Source: Paracoccus luteus (lineage in GTDB: Bacteria; Pseudomonadota; Alphaproteobacteria; Rhodobacterales; Rhodobacteraceae). Taken from it: DNA of 64,000 bases. Made by a program: the position numbers and the translations under genes. Shown here piece by piece: positions 19,545 to 29,411 of the stretch. Position 1 is the first letter of the stretch; each line of letters opens with the position of its first letter. The notes under the pieces were generated by a model, which saw only the letters and a list, made by a program, of their open reading frames with translations, was not told where the DNA came from and ran no database searches. The DNA is taken from NCBI RefSeq assembly GCF_004522155.1, contig NZ_SDEA01000001.1, positions 372,001 through 436,000 of the forward strand. The letters are read 5' to 3'.

Positions 19545-20696
19545 TTAGCCGTGGATCAGCGGGCGCTCGTTCGCGATGTGCCGTCGGGCCAGCTGCCGCC
19601 CCTGCCGTCCGGGGACAAGCGGCCGTGCGGGCCGGGGCGCCGGGGCGTTCGCCAGTTCGGGGAACAGGGCCAGGATCTCGTCCCGGGCGGCACCGGGCAG
19701 CGTCCTGATCGCCTCGGCCCCGGCATAAAGCGACTCGGTTGCCGCACCCTCGGCAAAGACGACCTGATGCCGGTCGCACATGAAATGGACATAGTCCACG
19801 CGCTCGCAGGTCGCGACGGCGATGCCCGGCAGGCCGATTAGGTGCTTGGCGGCGACCAGCACCTCGGGCGCGCCGAACATCCGCTGCGCGATGGCCGACC
19901 GGACCAGCATCCGGTGCTGGGGCGAGACCAGCAGGTCGCGCCCGGGCCTGCCTTCACCCAGCGCACCGACCGCGATGCGGATCGGCCGCAGCCCCGGACG
20001 ACGGGCCAGGTCGGCCCGGTCCAGCGTCCTGGACCCGATCCAGCGGATCGGCTGGAAACCGTGGGCGGCCGTGCGGACCAGATCGCCCGCGCGCAGGCGT
20101 TCGACGGCGACCGGGCCGCGCACCGTGTCGATCAGCGTGCCCGCCGCAAAGCACGGGAACGCCACGTCGAAGATTTCCGGTCTGAAACTGGTGGTGTGGT
20201 TGATCGCCCCGAAGGATTCCGAGACGCGCTGATCGACCGCAATAACCTCGATGCTGTGGACGCGGTCGATCGTGGCCCAGTCGCCGACCGTCGCGGAAAA
20301 GGGGCGAAAGAACAGGTCGCCGTTCGACATCTGCACCAGCGTCGCCTGCTGGTCCTGAAAGACGTCGGGCTGCGATCCCGTCTGGATGCGCATGGTCACC
20401 CGGAACGCCGAAATGGCGTTCACGCCCGTCACCTGCCGGTCGTCCGCGTCATAGGAGAAGGTGGTCGGTCGGATGCCGCGGGCCGTCCCGTCCCACACCG
20501 TGACAAAGCTGTTCGGACTGGCCGGGGTGAGGGTGGCATAGTTCCCGTCGAGGGACACTGCCTCGATCTGGTCGCGCCCCTCGACCCGGTGGCCCAGGAT
20601 GGCATTGCGCTGCGCCACGTTGATGCTGGTCAGCGGCGACGGGTCCAGCATCGGCCGGTTGCCGATCCACAGCCAGTTGACGGTCGAAATCGGCAT
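19545..20696 (-). CDS. Hint-domain (Hedgehog/intein-type) protein
   Basis: 383 residues. The C-terminal half is a Hint_2-type domain beginning CFAAGTLIDTVRGPVAVERL at about residue 188, with LVSPQHRMLV and VHFMCDRHQVVFAEG inside. The N-terminal ~185 residues are a beta-rich region without a recognised family. Such proteins are abundant in Rhodobacteraceae and often secreted, but no signal peptide is present here; function is unknown. The conserved Cys at the Hint start could allow self-cleavage, though no C-terminal HN intein end is seen. The ATG at 20696 has GGAGGG five bases upstream; a longer reading from 20798 lacks that support. Confidence 0.83.
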   Translation of the reverse strand: MPISTVNWLWIGNRPMLDPSPLTSINVAQRNAILGHRVEGRDQIEAVSLDGNYATLTPASPNSFVTVWDGTARGIRPTTFSYDADDRQVTGVNAISAFRVTMRIQTGSQPDVFQDQQATLVQMSNGDLFFRPFSATVGDWATIDRVHSIEVIAVDQRVSESFGAINHTTSFRPEIFDVAFPCFAAGTLIDTVRGPVAVERLRAGDLVRTAAHGFQPIRWIGSRTLDRADLARRPGLRPIRIAVGALGEGRPGRDLLVSPQHRMLVRSAIAQRMFGAPEVLVAAKHLIGLPGIAVATCERVDYVHFMCDRHQVVFAEGAATESLYAGAEAIRTLPGAARDEILALFPELANAPAPRPARPLVPGRQGRQLARRHIANERPLIHG

Positions 20697-20758
20697 GCAG
20701 CCCTCCATCGGCTTTGGGCAGGTCTGGCGGTCGATGACTGCCACAGCGGCGTGAACGG

Positions 20759-20790
20759 ACGGCGGGCCGGCCGGTTCCGCGGCCCGCCGT
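20759..20790. promoter_or_regulatory. Hairpin in the divergent Hint/folB spacer
   Basis: ACGGCGGGCC and GGCCCGCCGT form a 10-bp stem with a 12-base loop, between two divergently transcribed genes, so it is not a terminator for either. It may be a leader structure or an operator. Confidence 0.45.
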
Positions 20791-20904
20791 GCAGCCACTA
20801 TCGCCCGCGTTCACAGGTTATTCCAGACTAAATGCCTCGATAAAGGGCGCCGCCGAACTTTGCCCGCATCTTGCGGCGGGTCTGTTTCCGTTTAAGCAGG
20901 CGGC

Positions 20905-21693
20905 ATGGACCAGCCCGACCGCATCCACCTGCGCGACTATGTCGTCACGGCCGACATCGGCGCGTTCCAGACCGAACGCGGCAACCCGCAGCGCCTGCGC
21001 TTTGCGGTCGAGGTCGAGCTGGCCGAGCCGGTGTCAGGCGCGGACGACCACGTGGACCGCATCCTCAGCTATGACGTGCTGACCGGGGCGGTGACTGCGG
21101 CGCTGGCAGACTCGCGCGTGGCCCTGCTGGAGACGCTGGGCGAACGCATCGCGGCGCAGGTGCTGGACCATCCGCGTGCCGCCCGCGTTGCCGTGACGAT
21201 CGAAAAGCTGGACCGCGTGCCCGGCGCGCTGGGCGTGTCGCTGGTGCGCCGCGCCGCGCGGGTGCGGGCGGTGCCCGCCGGCGCGGCGCCGGCCGTGCTG
21301 TTCATGGGGGCGGATGCCGGACTGCCCCCGGGCGCGGTCGTGGTGGCGCCCGACGCGCCCGGCCTGCCGCTGCCGCAAGGCGGGGACGCGCGGCGCATCG
21401 CGCTGCTGGCGCTGGACCAGGCGGCGTGGGCGCTGGCCGGGCGGCTGGGGGTGACCGTCGCGGACAGCCGGACCGAGATCGACTGGGCTGCGACCGAGGG
21501 GCGCGCCGTCGTCTGGGCGCCCGCGCGCATGGCGGCCGACGTGGCGGACCTGCCCGCGGATGCGGTCGCGCTGGCCTTCTGGATCGCGCAGCGGCTGGGC
21601 GCGCCGCGGCTGGATATGGCGCTGCCGCCCGGCGTGCCCTTGCCCCCGCCCTTGGCGGATTTCCGCGGCACCGTGGCGCGCGCCGGGCGCTGA
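20905..21693 (+). CDS. folB: Dihydroneopterin aldolase with C-terminal extension
   Basis: 262 residues. The first ~115 residues are a FolB domain: IHLRDYVVTADIGAFQTERG at the start and the VTIEKLDRVPGA strand with the expected lysine. FolB makes 6-hydroxymethyl-dihydropterin in folate synthesis. Ordinary FolB is about 120 residues; the remaining ~140 here (from about AVPAGAAPAVLFMGADAG) form an alanine-rich domain with no recognised family. Folate context is strong because folP follows 47 bases downstream, then glmM. Confidence 0.85.
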   Translation: MDQPDRIHLRDYVVTADIGAFQTERGNPQRLRFAVEVELAEPVSGADDHVDRILSYDVLTGAVTAALADSRVALLETLGERIAAQVLDHPRAARVAVTIEKLDRVPGALGVSLVRRAARVRAVPAGAAPAVLFMGADAGLPPGAVVVAPDAPGLPLPQGGDARRIALLALDQAAWALAGRLGVTVADSRTEIDWAATEGRAVVWAPARMAADVADLPADAVALAFWIAQRLGAPRLDMALPPGVPLPPPLADFRGTVARAGR

Positions 21694-21740
21694 TCTTGCC
21701 CGCCGACCGGCTTTGTGAGCACCCTGCGCCCTGATCCCGA

Positions 21741-22736
21741 ATGACCCCGATGCAGCACCCCCGGACCTACTGGCGACCCATCCCCGACCCGACCGGCGGG
21801 CGCTGGCGGCTGGCGGGCGGCTGGGTCGGATTCTCGCGGCTGGAACGCCTGACGCGAGGCGGGCCGCCGGAAATCGTGGAGGACGCGCCCGACGACGTGC
21901 TGGCCGCGCTGACCGCCCCGCGCCCGCCTGTGCTGGGCGTTTCGATGGACCGGCCCCGCGTCATGGGGATCGTCAACGTGACGCCCGACAGCTTTTCCGA
22001 CGGCGGGTGCTGGGATGCGGACGGCGCGGCGCATGGGCGCGACCTGCTGGCGGCGGGGGCCGACATGCTGGACATCGGCGGCGAGTCGACCCGCCCCGGC
22101 GCGGCCGAGGTGCCGGTTGCCGACGAGATCGTCCGCGTCGCCCCGGTGATCGCGGCGCTGGCCGGGGCCGCGCTGTCCGTGGACACCCGCAAGGCTGCCG
22201 TGGCGCGTGCGGCGGTGGCCGCGGGGGCGGGGCTGGTCAACGACGTGTCCGGGCTGGATTTTGACACCGGCATGGCGGCGGCCGTGGCCGAACGCGGGGC
22301 CGCTATCTGCCTGATGCACGCGCAGGGCGTTCCGCAGACGATGCAGGACGATCCGCGATACGACGACGTGCTGCTGGACGTCCATGACGCGCTGGCCGAC
22401 CGCATCGCCCGCGCCGTCGCGGCGGGCATCCCGCGCGACCGCATCGTGGTCGATCCGGGCATCGGCTTTGGCAAGACGCAGGCGCACAACCTGGCGATCC
22501 TGCGCCGCATCGGACTGTTTCACGGCTTGGGCGCGCCGGTCCTGCTGGGCGTGTCGCGCAAGCGGTTCGTGGGCACGATCGGGGGCGCGGACACGCCCGC
22601 CGACCGCGACCCCGGAACGTTGGCGCTGACGCTGGCGGCGGTGGCGCAAGGTATCCAGATCCACCGGGTCCACGACGTGGCCGGCATCAGACAAGGCCTG
22701 TCCCTGTGGCAGGCCGTCGAAGGGACACAGACATGA
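21741..22736 (+). CDS. folP: Dihydropteroate synthase
   Basis: 331 residues. It joins p-aminobenzoate to the pterin diphosphate. [24 protein letters not shown] and [13 protein letters not shown] are all intact, and GVSRKRFVG near the end carries the substrate-binding Lys-Arg. The first ~70 residues before the barrel are longer than in E. coli, as in other Rhodobacterales. An alternative ATG is at 21750. Its stop overlaps the glmM start (ATGA), so the two are coupled, as in many proteobacteria. Confidence 0.95.
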   Translation: MTPMQHPRTYWRPIPDPTGGRWRLAGGWVGFSRLERLTRGGPPEIVEDAPDDVLAALTAPRPPVLGVSMDRPRVMGIVNVTPDSFSDGGCWDADGAAHGRDLLAAGADMLDIGGESTRPGAAEVPVADEIVRVAPVIAALAGAALSVDTRKAAVARAAVAAGAGLVNDVSGLDFDTGMAAAVAERGAAICLMHAQGVPQTMQDDPRYDDVLLDVHDALADRIARAVAAGIPRDRIVVDPGIGFGKTQAHNLAILRRIGLFHGLGAPVLLGVSRKRFVGTIGGADTPADRDPGTLALTLAAVAQGIQIHRVHDVAGIRQGLSLWQAVEGTQT

Positions 22737-24079
22737 CCAGACAGCTTTTCGGCACCGACGGCGTGCGCGGCCGGGCCAACACCCACCCCATGACGGCGGA
22801 ACTGGCGCTGCGGCTGGGCGCCGCCGCCGGCCGCTATTTCCGGCAGGACGGCAGCAACGGCCATCGCGTGGTGATCGGCAAGGACACGCGGCTGTCAGGC
22901 TATATGCTGGAAAACGCGCTGACGGCGGGGCTGACCAGCACGGGGATGAACGTGCTGCTGCTGGGGCCGGTGCCGACGCCCGCGGTGGGATTCCTGACGC
23001 GGTCGATGCGGGCCAGCGTGGGCATCATGATCTCGGCCAGCCACAACCCGGCCGAGGACAACGGCATCAAGTTCTTCGGCCCCGACGGCTTCAAGCTGTC
23101 CGACGAGGCCGAGGCCGAGATCGAAACGATCCTGCAGGGCGAGATCCCCTTGGCCCCGCCCCGCCAGATCGGCCGCGCCCGGCGGATCGAGGACGGGCGC
23201 GGGCGTTATGTCGAATACGCCAAGACGACCTTTTCTGCGGGCCAGCGGCTGGACGGGCTGAAGGTGGTGATCGACTGCGCGAACGGCGCGGCCTATCGCG
23301 CGGCGCCCGACGTGCTGTGGGAACTGGGGGCCGAGGTGATCGCGCTGGGCGTCAAGCCCGACGGGTTCAACATCAACGACGGCGTGGGGTCCACGCATCC
23401 GCAGGCCTGTGCCGAGGCCGTGCGCCAGCATGGCGCGCATCTGGGGATCAGCCTGGACGGCGACGCCGACCGCGTGATGATCGTGGACGAGACGGGCGCG
23501 GTGGCCGACGGCGACCAGATCATGGCGCTGCTGGCGGGACGCTGGGCGGACCAAGGGCGGCTGCGCGGCGACGCGCTGGTCGCGACGGTGATGTCGAACC
23601 TGGGGCTGGAGCGCCACCTTGCGCGCCGCGGCCTGCGGCTGGAACGCACGGCGGTCGGCGACCGCTATGTCGTGGAACGCATGCGCGCCGGCGGGTTCAA
23701 CCTGGGGGGCGAGCAGTCGGGCCATATCGTGATGACCGACTATGCCACCACCGGCGACGGGCTGATCGCGGGCCTGCAGTTCCTGGCCGCGCTGGCCGAC
23801 AGCGGCGAGCGGGCCAGCACCCTGGTGCGCCAGTTCGACCCGGTGCCCCAGATGCTGCAGAACGTGCGGTTCCGCGCCGGTGCCGACCCGCTGTCGGCCG
23901 ACGCCGTGCGGGCCGAGATCGCGGCGGCCGAGGCGCGGCTGGCGCAGTCGGGCCGCGTCCTGATCCGCAAATCCGGGACCGAGCCGCTGATCCGCGTCAT
24001 GGCTGAGGCCGAGGACGAGATCGTCCTGCGCGAGGTCGTCGACGGGATCGTCGCGGCGGTGGAGCGGGCGGCGGCGTAG
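22733..24079 (+). CDS. glmM: Phosphoglucosamine mutase
   Basis: 448 residues, the family length. It converts glucosamine-6-phosphate to glucosamine-1-phosphate for peptidoglycan and LPS. The phosphoserine is Ser103 in [11 protein letters not shown]; the metal loop is DGDADRVM and the sugar loop is GGEQSGHIV; the phosphate loop [12 protein letters not shown] is near the end. The ATG at 22733 overlaps the folP stop. The downstream spacer holds a dispersed repeat. Confidence 0.96.
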   Translation: MTRQLFGTDGVRGRANTHPMTAELALRLGAAAGRYFRQDGSNGHRVVIGKDTRLSGYMLENALTAGLTSTGMNVLLLGPVPTPAVGFLTRSMRASVGIMISASHNPAEDNGIKFFGPDGFKLSDEAEAEIETILQGEIPLAPPRQIGRARRIEDGRGRYVEYAKTTFSAGQRLDGLKVVIDCANGAAYRAAPDVLWELGAEVIALGVKPDGFNINDGVGSTHPQACAEAVRQHGAHLGISLDGDADRVMIVDETGAVADGDQIMALLAGRWADQGRLRGDALVATVMSNLGLERHLARRGLRLERTAVGDRYVVERMRAGGFNLGGEQSGHIVMTDYATTGDGLIAGLQFLAALADSGERASTLVRQFDPVPQMLQNVRFRAGADPLSADAVRAEIAAAEARLAQSGRVLIRKSGTEPLIRVMAEAEDEIVLREVVDGIVAAVERAAA

Positions 24080-24083
24080 GAGT

Positions 24084-24162
24084 GGGGGCGCTGCCCCCGT
24101 CGCCTGCGGCGTGAATGGGGCCTCACCCCATTCACCCCCCGGGATATTTCGGCAAGGAAGAA
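24084..24162 (+). repeat. Dispersed repeat, copy b, with two palindromes
   Basis: GGGGGCGCTGCCCCC at 24084-24098, a perfect 10-bp stem GTGAATGGGG/CCCCATTCAC at 24111-24135, then GGGATATTTCGG and CAAGGAAGAA at 24141-24162. This copy shows the fullest form: G/C palindrome followed by the A/T core. It occupies the whole spacer between the convergent glmM and monooxygenase genes and may act as a terminator. Confidence 0.7.
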
Positions 24163-24168
24163 AGCCGG

Positions 24169-25338
24169 TCAGGCCGAGCGCGCGACGGTCGGGGGCGCTG
24201 GGGCCGGGTCGATGGCGGTCGGGTCGTAATCATAGACCCAGGCAAAACGCTCGAACACCGCGCGGGGGGCCAGCCGGTCGGCCAGCCGCAGCGCCGTGTG
24301 CCCGGCCATGCGGCGCGGGCCGGACAGGTGATAGTTGCGGGCGTTGTCGTTTGCCGCCTGCACGATGCGGACGCAGCGCGGCCGGCGCAGCGCCTGATAG
24401 CGGGTCAGCGCGCGGGGCTGGTCGGCATCGGCGTCAAGGCACGCGGCCAGCACCCACGCATCCTCGATCGCCATGCAGGCGCCCTGCGCCAGGAACGGCA
24501 GCGTCGGGTGCGCCGCGTCGCCCAGGATCGCGCGGCGGTCGTCGTGCCAGCGCGCGGCGACCTGGTGGCGGTGCAGGCCCCAGATGCTGCACTCCGTCAC
24601 CTGCGCCAGCCAGCCCGGCACCGGGCCGCCGAAGCGCGCGAAGGCCGCGCGCAGAGTGTCGGGGTCGTCGGGCCGGGACCAGTCCTCGGGCGTCCAGGCG
24701 GTGCGTTCCTCGACCGCGACGATGTTGCGCAGGCCGTGGGCCAGCGGATAGCTGACGAGGTGGCGCCCCGGTCCCATGAACACCTGCGCGCCATTCGCCG
24801 CGCCCGGTTCCAGCGCGATCAGCGCCCGCCATGCCGCCTGCCCGGTGAAGAACGGCGTCTCAGCCCCGTTCAGCGCGGCGCGGACGCGGCTGTGCAGCCC
24901 GTCCGCGCCGATCAGCAGGGGCGCGTCGGGCAGAACCTCGACAGGGCTGTCCAGCCGGATCGCGGCGCCCGCGGCCCGCACCGCCCGGTCCAGCACCTCG
25001 ATCAGCCGGGCGCGATGCACCGTGCGGAACGCCGCTGCGGGGCGTGCCTTGGCAAAATCCATGTGCAGGACGCGTGCCCCCGCCGCATCGCGCAGCGTGA
25101 CCCCGTGCGACGGGGCCGAGACCGTGGTGAAATCCGCGCCGGCCCCCAGCGCGTCCAGCACGCGGGCGGCGTTGGGGCTGACCTGGATGCCCGCGCCCAC
25201 CTCGCGCAGCGCGCCCGCGCGTTCCAGCACGGTCACGGATGCGCCCCGCCGCGCCAGTGCCAGCGCGGCGGTCAGCCCGCCGATGCCGGCGCCGATGATG
25301 GTGACGGGGCGGCCCGCCAGCGCACCCGCGCCGGCCAC
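24169..25338 (-). CDS. FAD-dependent aromatic-type monooxygenase
   Basis: 389 residues. A class A flavoprotein hydroxylase, similar to salicylate or 3-hydroxybenzoate 6-hydroxylases. The FAD/NADH sites are visible: TIIGAGIGGLTAALAL (residues 13-28), the middle LIGADGLHSRVR, and the GDAAHPTLPFLAQGACMAIEDA loop. The substrate is not predictable. The start is a GTG at 25338 four bases after the dksA stop, so the two form a transcript; dksA upstream gives no hint of substrate. Confidence 0.88.
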   Translation of the reverse strand: MAGAGALAGRPVTIIGAGIGGLTAALALARRGASVTVLERAGALREVGAGIQVSPNAARVLDALGAGADFTTVSAPSHGVTLRDAAGARVLHMDFAKARPAAAFRTVHRARLIEVLDRAVRAAGAAIRLDSPVEVLPDAPLLIGADGLHSRVRAALNGAETPFFTGQAAWRALIALEPGAANGAQVFMGPGRHLVSYPLAHGLRNIVAVEERTAWTPEDWSRPDDPDTLRAAFARFGGPVPGWLAQVTECSIWGLHRHQVAARWHDDRRAILGDAAHPTLPFLAQGACMAIEDAWVLAACLDADADQPRALTRYQALRRPRCVRIVQAANDNARNYHLSGPRRMAGHTALRLADRLAPRAVFERFAWVYDYDPTAIDPAPAPPTVARSA

Positions 25339-25342
25339 GGCC

Positions 25343-25765
25343 TTATTCCTCGCGGTGGACGCGTTCGCGGCGTTCGTGGCGTTCCTGCGCTTCCAGCGTC
25401 ATGGTCGCGATGGGGCGGGCGTCCAGGCGGCGCAGGCTGATCGGCTCGCCCGTCATTTCGCAATAGCCGTACTCGCCCGTCTCGATCCGGCGCAGCGCGG
25501 CGTCGATCTTGCTGACCAGCTTGCGCTGGCGGTCGCGGGTCCGCAGCTCGATGGCGCGGTCGGTTTCCTCGGATGCGCGGTCGGCGATGTCGGGGACGTT
25601 GCGGCCGCTGTCCTGCAAACCCTCCAGCGTTTCGGCGGACAGGTCCAGCAGCTCTTGTTTCCACGCCACCAGCTTGCGCCGGAAATACTCAAGCTGGCGA
25701 TCGTTCATGAAGGGCTCGTCTTCGGCCGGGCGATAGTCTTCGGGCAGAAAGGTCTGGCGCTTCAT
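25343..25765 (-). CDS. dksA: RNA polymerase-binding transcription factor DksA
   Basis: 140 residues. DksA acts with ppGpp on RNA polymerase. The coiled-coil tip D-x-x-D-x-A is present as DIADRA and the length fits. The zinc-finger position reads GEYGYCEMTGEPISLRRLDARP, keeping only one of four cysteines; the one-cysteine form is also found in alphaproteobacterial DksA and does not by itself mean loss of function. The ATG at 25765 has GGAGGAA upstream. A second, four-cysteine DksA/TraR-type gene lies at 830. Confidence 0.92.
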   Translation of the reverse strand: MKRQTFLPEDYRPAEDEPFMNDRQLEYFRRKLVAWKQELLDLSAETLEGLQDSGRNVPDIADRASEETDRAIELRTRDRQRKLVSKIDAALRRIETGEYGYCEMTGEPISLRRLDARPIATMTLEAQERHERRERVHREE

Positions 25766-25927
25766 TGTTCCTCCGGCCGGACCGGGCAGGGCGACCCGGC
25801 TCCTCGCGCGTCCGCATAAAGGATGAGGGGCCGGAAGGGAAGTGCCGCGACAGCGGCCGCCGGTCACAAACTTGCGGCCCGCCCCGACCGCGACTAGGGT
25901 CTGGCGCGACCCTGGAAAGGATGCAGG

Positions 25928-26770
25928 ATGCAGTTCCGTTCAACCGACCGCTATGTGGCGCCCCCCGAACTGGCGCTGGCCGTGAACGCGGCCGTGACGC
26001 TGGAACGCCCGCTGCTGGTCAAGGGCGAACCGGGCACGGGCAAGACCGATCTGGCCCGCCAGGTCGCGGCGTCGCTGGGCCTGCCGATCATCGAATGGAA
26101 CGTCAAGTCCACCACGAAGGCGCAGCAGGGGCTGTACGAATACGACGCCGTCAGCCGCCTGCGCGACAGCCAGCTGGGCGATGCGCGGGTGCATGACGTC
26201 GCCAACTATATCCGCCGCGGCAAGCTGTGGCAGGCGTTCGACGCGCCCGCCAAGGTGGTGCTGCTGATCGACGAGATCGACAAGGCCGACATCGAGTTTC
26301 CCAACGACCTGCTGCAGGAACTCGACCGGATGGAGTTCCACGTCTACGAGACGGGCGAGACGGTGGCGGCGCGGCACCGGCCGGTGGTCATCATCACCTC
26401 GAACAACGAAAAGGAACTGCCGGATGCGTTCCTGCGGCGCTGCTTTTTCCATTACATCCGCTTTCCCGACGCCGAGACGCTGAAGCAGATCGTGGCGGTG
26501 CATTATCCGGGGCTGAAGCCGCGGCTGCTGGACGAGGCGCTGTCGCAGTTCCTGGAACTGCGCGAGGCACCGGGGCTGAAGAAGAAGCCGTCCACCAGCG
26601 AGCTGCTGGACTGGCTGAAGCTGATCCTGGCCGAGGATCTGTCCCCCGAGGATCTGAAGCGTCCGCCGGGCGAGATGCTGCCGCGCCTACACGGCGCGCT
26701 GGTCAAGAACGAGACCGACGTCGCGCTGTTCGAGCGGCTGGCCTTTCTGGCCCGGCGCCAGGGGCGCTGA
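25928..26770 (+). CDS. MoxR-family AAA+ ATPase
   Basis: 280 residues. MoxR ATPases are chaperones that usually mature metalloenzymes with a partner VWA-domain protein. The Walker A loop is GEPGTGKT at residues 33-40, Walker B is VVLLIDEIDKAD and the sensor is ITSNNEKELPDAFLRRC. The next gene is a GNAT acetyltransferase behind a repeat, so the usual VWA partner is not adjacent here. Divergent from dksA with a 160-base spacer. Confidence 0.9.
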   Translation: MQFRSTDRYVAPPELALAVNAAVTLERPLLVKGEPGTGKTDLARQVAASLGLPIIEWNVKSTTKAQQGLYEYDAVSRLRDSQLGDARVHDVANYIRRGKLWQAFDAPAKVVLLIDEIDKADIEFPNDLLQELDRMEFHVYETGETVAARHRPVVIITSNNEKELPDAFLRRCFFHYIRFPDAETLKQIVAVHYPGLKPRLLDEALSQFLELREAPGLKKKPSTSELLDWLKLILAEDLSPEDLKRPPGEMLPRLHGALVKNETDVALFERLAFLARRQGR

Positions 26771-26820
26771 GGCGGCGCGGTGGAAGGGGGGCGCTGCCCC
26801 GTCGCGTTCCGCGACTCCCC

Positions 26821-26842
26821 GGGATATTTGGTCCAAGGTGAA
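26821..26842 (+). repeat. Dispersed repeat, copy c, reaching into the next gene's ribosome binding site
   Basis: GGGATATTTGGTCCAAGGTGAA. The AAGG part of the core overlaps the ribosome binding region of the GNAT gene at 26838. It is preceded by the palindromic segment GGGGGGCGCTGCCCC near 26787. Confidence 0.65.
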
Positions 26843-27293
26843 TGTGATGCTGACAGTCAGGGCGATCGAGGCCGCGGACCGGGCGGAGTGGCAGACGCTG
26901 TATCGCGGCTATCAGGCGTTCTATGGCTTTCACGACCGGCCGGACGGGTTCTATGACACGGTGTTCGGGCGGCTGACCGCCGGCGGCCCCAGCGATTTCC
27001 GGGGGCTGCTGGCTGTGGCGGACGACCGGCCCATCGGACTGGTCCACTATGTCTTTCACCCGAACCTGTGGCGGCCCGAGGGCGTGTGCTATCTGCAGGA
27101 TCTGTTCACCGACGCTGAGGCGCGCGGCCAGGGCGCGGGGCGTGCGATGATCCAGGCGGTCTATGCTGCTGCCGATGCGGCGGGCGTGCCCTCGGTCTAT
27201 TGGCTGACGGCCGAGGACAATTATGCGGGCCGGTTGCTTTACGACCGGGTGGCGGTGAAATCGCCCTTTATCCGCTACAACCGGCCGGCCTGA
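26838..27293 (+). CDS. GNAT-family N-acetyltransferase
   Basis: 151 residues. A GNAT fold is clear from VCYLQDLFTDAEARGQGAGRAMIQAVY, which contains the acetyl-CoA loop R/Q-x-x-G-x-G/A, and a C-terminal YDRVAVKSPFIRYNR. The acceptor is unknown. Start chosen at ATG 26838; 26847 is also possible. It abuts repeat copy c. Confidence 0.85.
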   Translation: MNVMLTVRAIEAADRAEWQTLYRGYQAFYGFHDRPDGFYDTVFGRLTAGGPSDFRGLLAVADDRPIGLVHYVFHPNLWRPEGVCYLQDLFTDAEARGQGAGRAMIQAVYAAADAAGVPSVYWLTAEDNYAGRLLYDRVAVKSPFIRYNRPA

Positions 27294-27304
27294 GGCTGCC
27301 GCCG

Positions 27305-27796
27305 TCAGCGCAGGCCGGTTTCCTTCAGCAGGCCCTTGCGCTTGGCCTCATAGTAATAGCCGCGCGAATACCATTTCACCGCCGCGTCGGGGTTGCCGTC
27401 CGCGACCATATAGGCCCCGCGCAGGTATTTGACGCCGTATTTCAGGTTGGTTTCCGCATCCAGCAGCCCGGCGGGCGAACCCTTGTAGCCCATGCCGCGC
27501 GCCGTGGCGGGCAGCATCTGCATCAGCCCGTAATAGGGGCCGTTGCGCGCCCCCGGCCGATGGCGGCTTTCGCGGATCACCACGCGATGGACAAGCGATT
27601 CCGGCACGCCGTACTGGGCCGAATACTTGCGGATCAGCGCGCGCAGCTGCGGCGTCTCGTTGGGGTGCAGGTCGGCCTGCGACACGCGCGGCTGGGCCAG
27701 ATACATGCGGTTGTCATGGTCGATCTGGCTGCCGCCGCAGGCCGCAACCGAGACGGTCAGGGCCAGCACGGCCAGCCGCGGGAATGTGGGGATCAT
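27305..27796 (-). CDS. Lipoprotein lytic transglycosylase (SLT domain)
   Basis: 163 residues. A lipoprotein signal with lipobox SVAAC ends near residue 19. The SLT domain has VPESLVHRVVIRESRHRPGA with the catalytic glutamate, GLMQMLPATARGMGY and the NLKYGVKYLRGAY repeat. It should cleave peptidoglycan at the outer membrane. The ATG at 27796 begins the signal peptide; the upstream in-frame ATG at 27868 is unlikely. Convergent with the GNAT gene (11 bases). Confidence 0.9.
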   Translation of the reverse strand: MIPTFPRLAVLALTVSVAACGGSQIDHDNRMYLAQPRVSQADLHPNETPQLRALIRKYSAQYGVPESLVHRVVIRESRHRPGARNGPYYGLMQMLPATARGMGYKGSPAGLLDAETNLKYGVKYLRGAYMVADGNPDAAVKWYSRGYYYEAKRKGLLKETGLR

Positions 27797-27873
27797 CACT
27801 GCCTCGGGGGATCGTGTCGTTGAGATTGCAGGCACGATAGCGCAGCCGCGCGGTGGCGGAACTGACAATGCGC

Positions 27874-27900
27874 AAGGCCCCGCCTTGGCGGCGGGGCCTT
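27874..27900 (-). terminator. Hairpin downstream of lpdA
   Basis: AAGGCCCCGCC and GGCGGGGCCTT form an 11-bp stem with a 5-base loop, about 40 bases after the lpdA stop on the minus strand and before the lytic transglycosylase. There is no strong T tract. Confidence 0.6.
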
Positions 27901-27940
27901 CGGCGGATTACCGCCGGCGCAAGGGGCGCGAAGTTCTTGG

Positions 27941-29329
27941 TCAGACGTGGATCGCGCCGTCGCCGCAGGCCAGCGCCGCCTCGCGCACCGCCTCGCTGAC
28001 GGTGGGGTGGGCGTGGCAGGTCAGCGCGATGTCTTGCGCGGCGGCCCCGAACTCCATCGCGACGCAGATCTCGTGGATCATCTCGCCCGCGCCGGGTCCG
28101 ATGATGTGGCAGCCCAGGATGCGGTCGGTGTCGGCATCGGCGATCAGCTTGACGAAGCCTTCGGCCTGCAGCATCGCCTTGGCCCGCGCGTTGCCCATCA
28201 GGGGGAACTTGCCGACCTTGATCTTGCGGCCCGCGGCTTTCGCGGCCTCTTCGGTCAGGCCGACGCTGGCGACCTCGGGGGTGGTATAGATCACGCCGGG
28301 GATCACGTCATAATTCACGTGGCCATGCTTGCCCGCGATGATCTCGGCCACGGCCATGCCCTCATCCTCGGCCTTGTGGGCCAGCATCGGGCCGGGAACG
28401 GCGTCGCCGATGGCGTAGATGCCGGGGACGCTGGTGGCGAAATGGTCGTCGATGGCGATCTGGCCGCGGTCGGTCAGCTTGACCCCTGCCGCATCCAGCC
28501 CCAGGCCGTCGTGCCAAGGGCGGCGGCCGGTCGCGACCAGCACCACGTCCGCCTCGATCTGCTGTTCGTCGCCGCCCTTCTTCGGGGCATAGACGACGGT
28601 CGCGCGGCCGTCCGCCGTCTCGACGCCCGACACGGCGGCGCCCATGACGAACTTGAAGCCCTGCTTGGTCAGGATGCGCTGGAACTGCTTTTGAACCTCG
28701 GCGTCCATGCCGGGGGTGATCGCGTCCAGGTATTCGACCACCGTCACCTGGGTGCCAAGGCGATTATAGACGGAACCCAGTTCCAGCCCGATCACGCCCG
28801 CGCCGATCACGACCATCGTCGCGGGGATCTTGGGCAGGGCCAGCGCGCCGGTGGAATCGACGACCACGCCGGCGTCGTTGTCCACGGTGACGCCCTTCAG
28901 CGCGGACGGGACCGAACCCGACGCGATGACGATGTTGCGCGTCTCGTGCGTCTGGTCGCCGACCTTGACCTTGCCCGGCCCCGCGATCTCGGCCCAGCCT
29001 TTCAGCCAGTCGATCTTGTTCTTCTTGAACAGGAACTCGATGCCCTTGGTGTTGGTGCCGACCGTCTCGGCCTTGTAGGCCTGCATCCGGTCCCAGTCGA
29101 TGTCGGCATGCGCGTTCATCAGGCCCAGCGTGGCAAAGTTCTCGTGCATCTCGTGCGCCATGTGGCTGGCGTGCAGCAGCGCCTTGGACGGAATGCAGCC
29201 GATGTTCAGGCAGGTGCCGCCCAGCGTCTCGCGCCCCTCGACGCAGGCCACCTTCAGGCCAAGCTGGGCTGCACGGATCGCGCAGACATAGCCGCCCGGT
29301 CCCGCGCCGATCACGATCAGATCATACAT
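27941..29329 (-). CDS. lpdA: Dihydrolipoyl dehydrogenase (E3)
   Basis: 462 residues. E3 reoxidises lipoamide for the 2-oxoglutarate dehydrogenase and other complexes. The redox disulfide is [16 protein letters not shown], the FAD loops are [19 protein letters not shown] and [21 protein letters not shown], and the C-terminal dimer [13 protein letters not shown] ends with the active-site base. It lies at the 3' end of the suc cluster, after two small genes. Confidence 0.96.
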   Translation of the reverse strand: MYDLIVIGAGPGGYVCAIRAAQLGLKVACVEGRETLGGTCLNIGCIPSKALLHASHMAHEMHENFATLGLMNAHADIDWDRMQAYKAETVGTNTKGIEFLFKKNKIDWLKGWAEIAGPGKVKVGDQTHETRNIVIASGSVPSALKGVTVDNDAGVVVDSTGALALPKIPATMVVIGAGVIGLELGSVYNRLGTQVTVVEYLDAITPGMDAEVQKQFQRILTKQGFKFVMGAAVSGVETADGRATVVYAPKKGGDEQQIEADVVLVATGRRPWHDGLGLDAAGVKLTDRGQIAIDDHFATSVPGIYAIGDAVPGPMLAHKAEDEGMAVAEIIAGKHGHVNYDVIPGVIYTTPEVASVGLTEEAAKAAGRKIKVGKFPLMGNARAKAMLQAEGFVKLIADADTDRILGCHIIGPGAGEMIHEICVAMEFGAAAQDIALTCHAHPTVSEAVREAALACGDGAIHV

Positions 29330-29411
29330 TCACGTCGTCCTTTCCTCATGCCGCGGGCCGAGGGCCTGCCGCCTTCGGACCACCCGCGGGTTATTTGCTG
29401 CGCCGGTGGCG

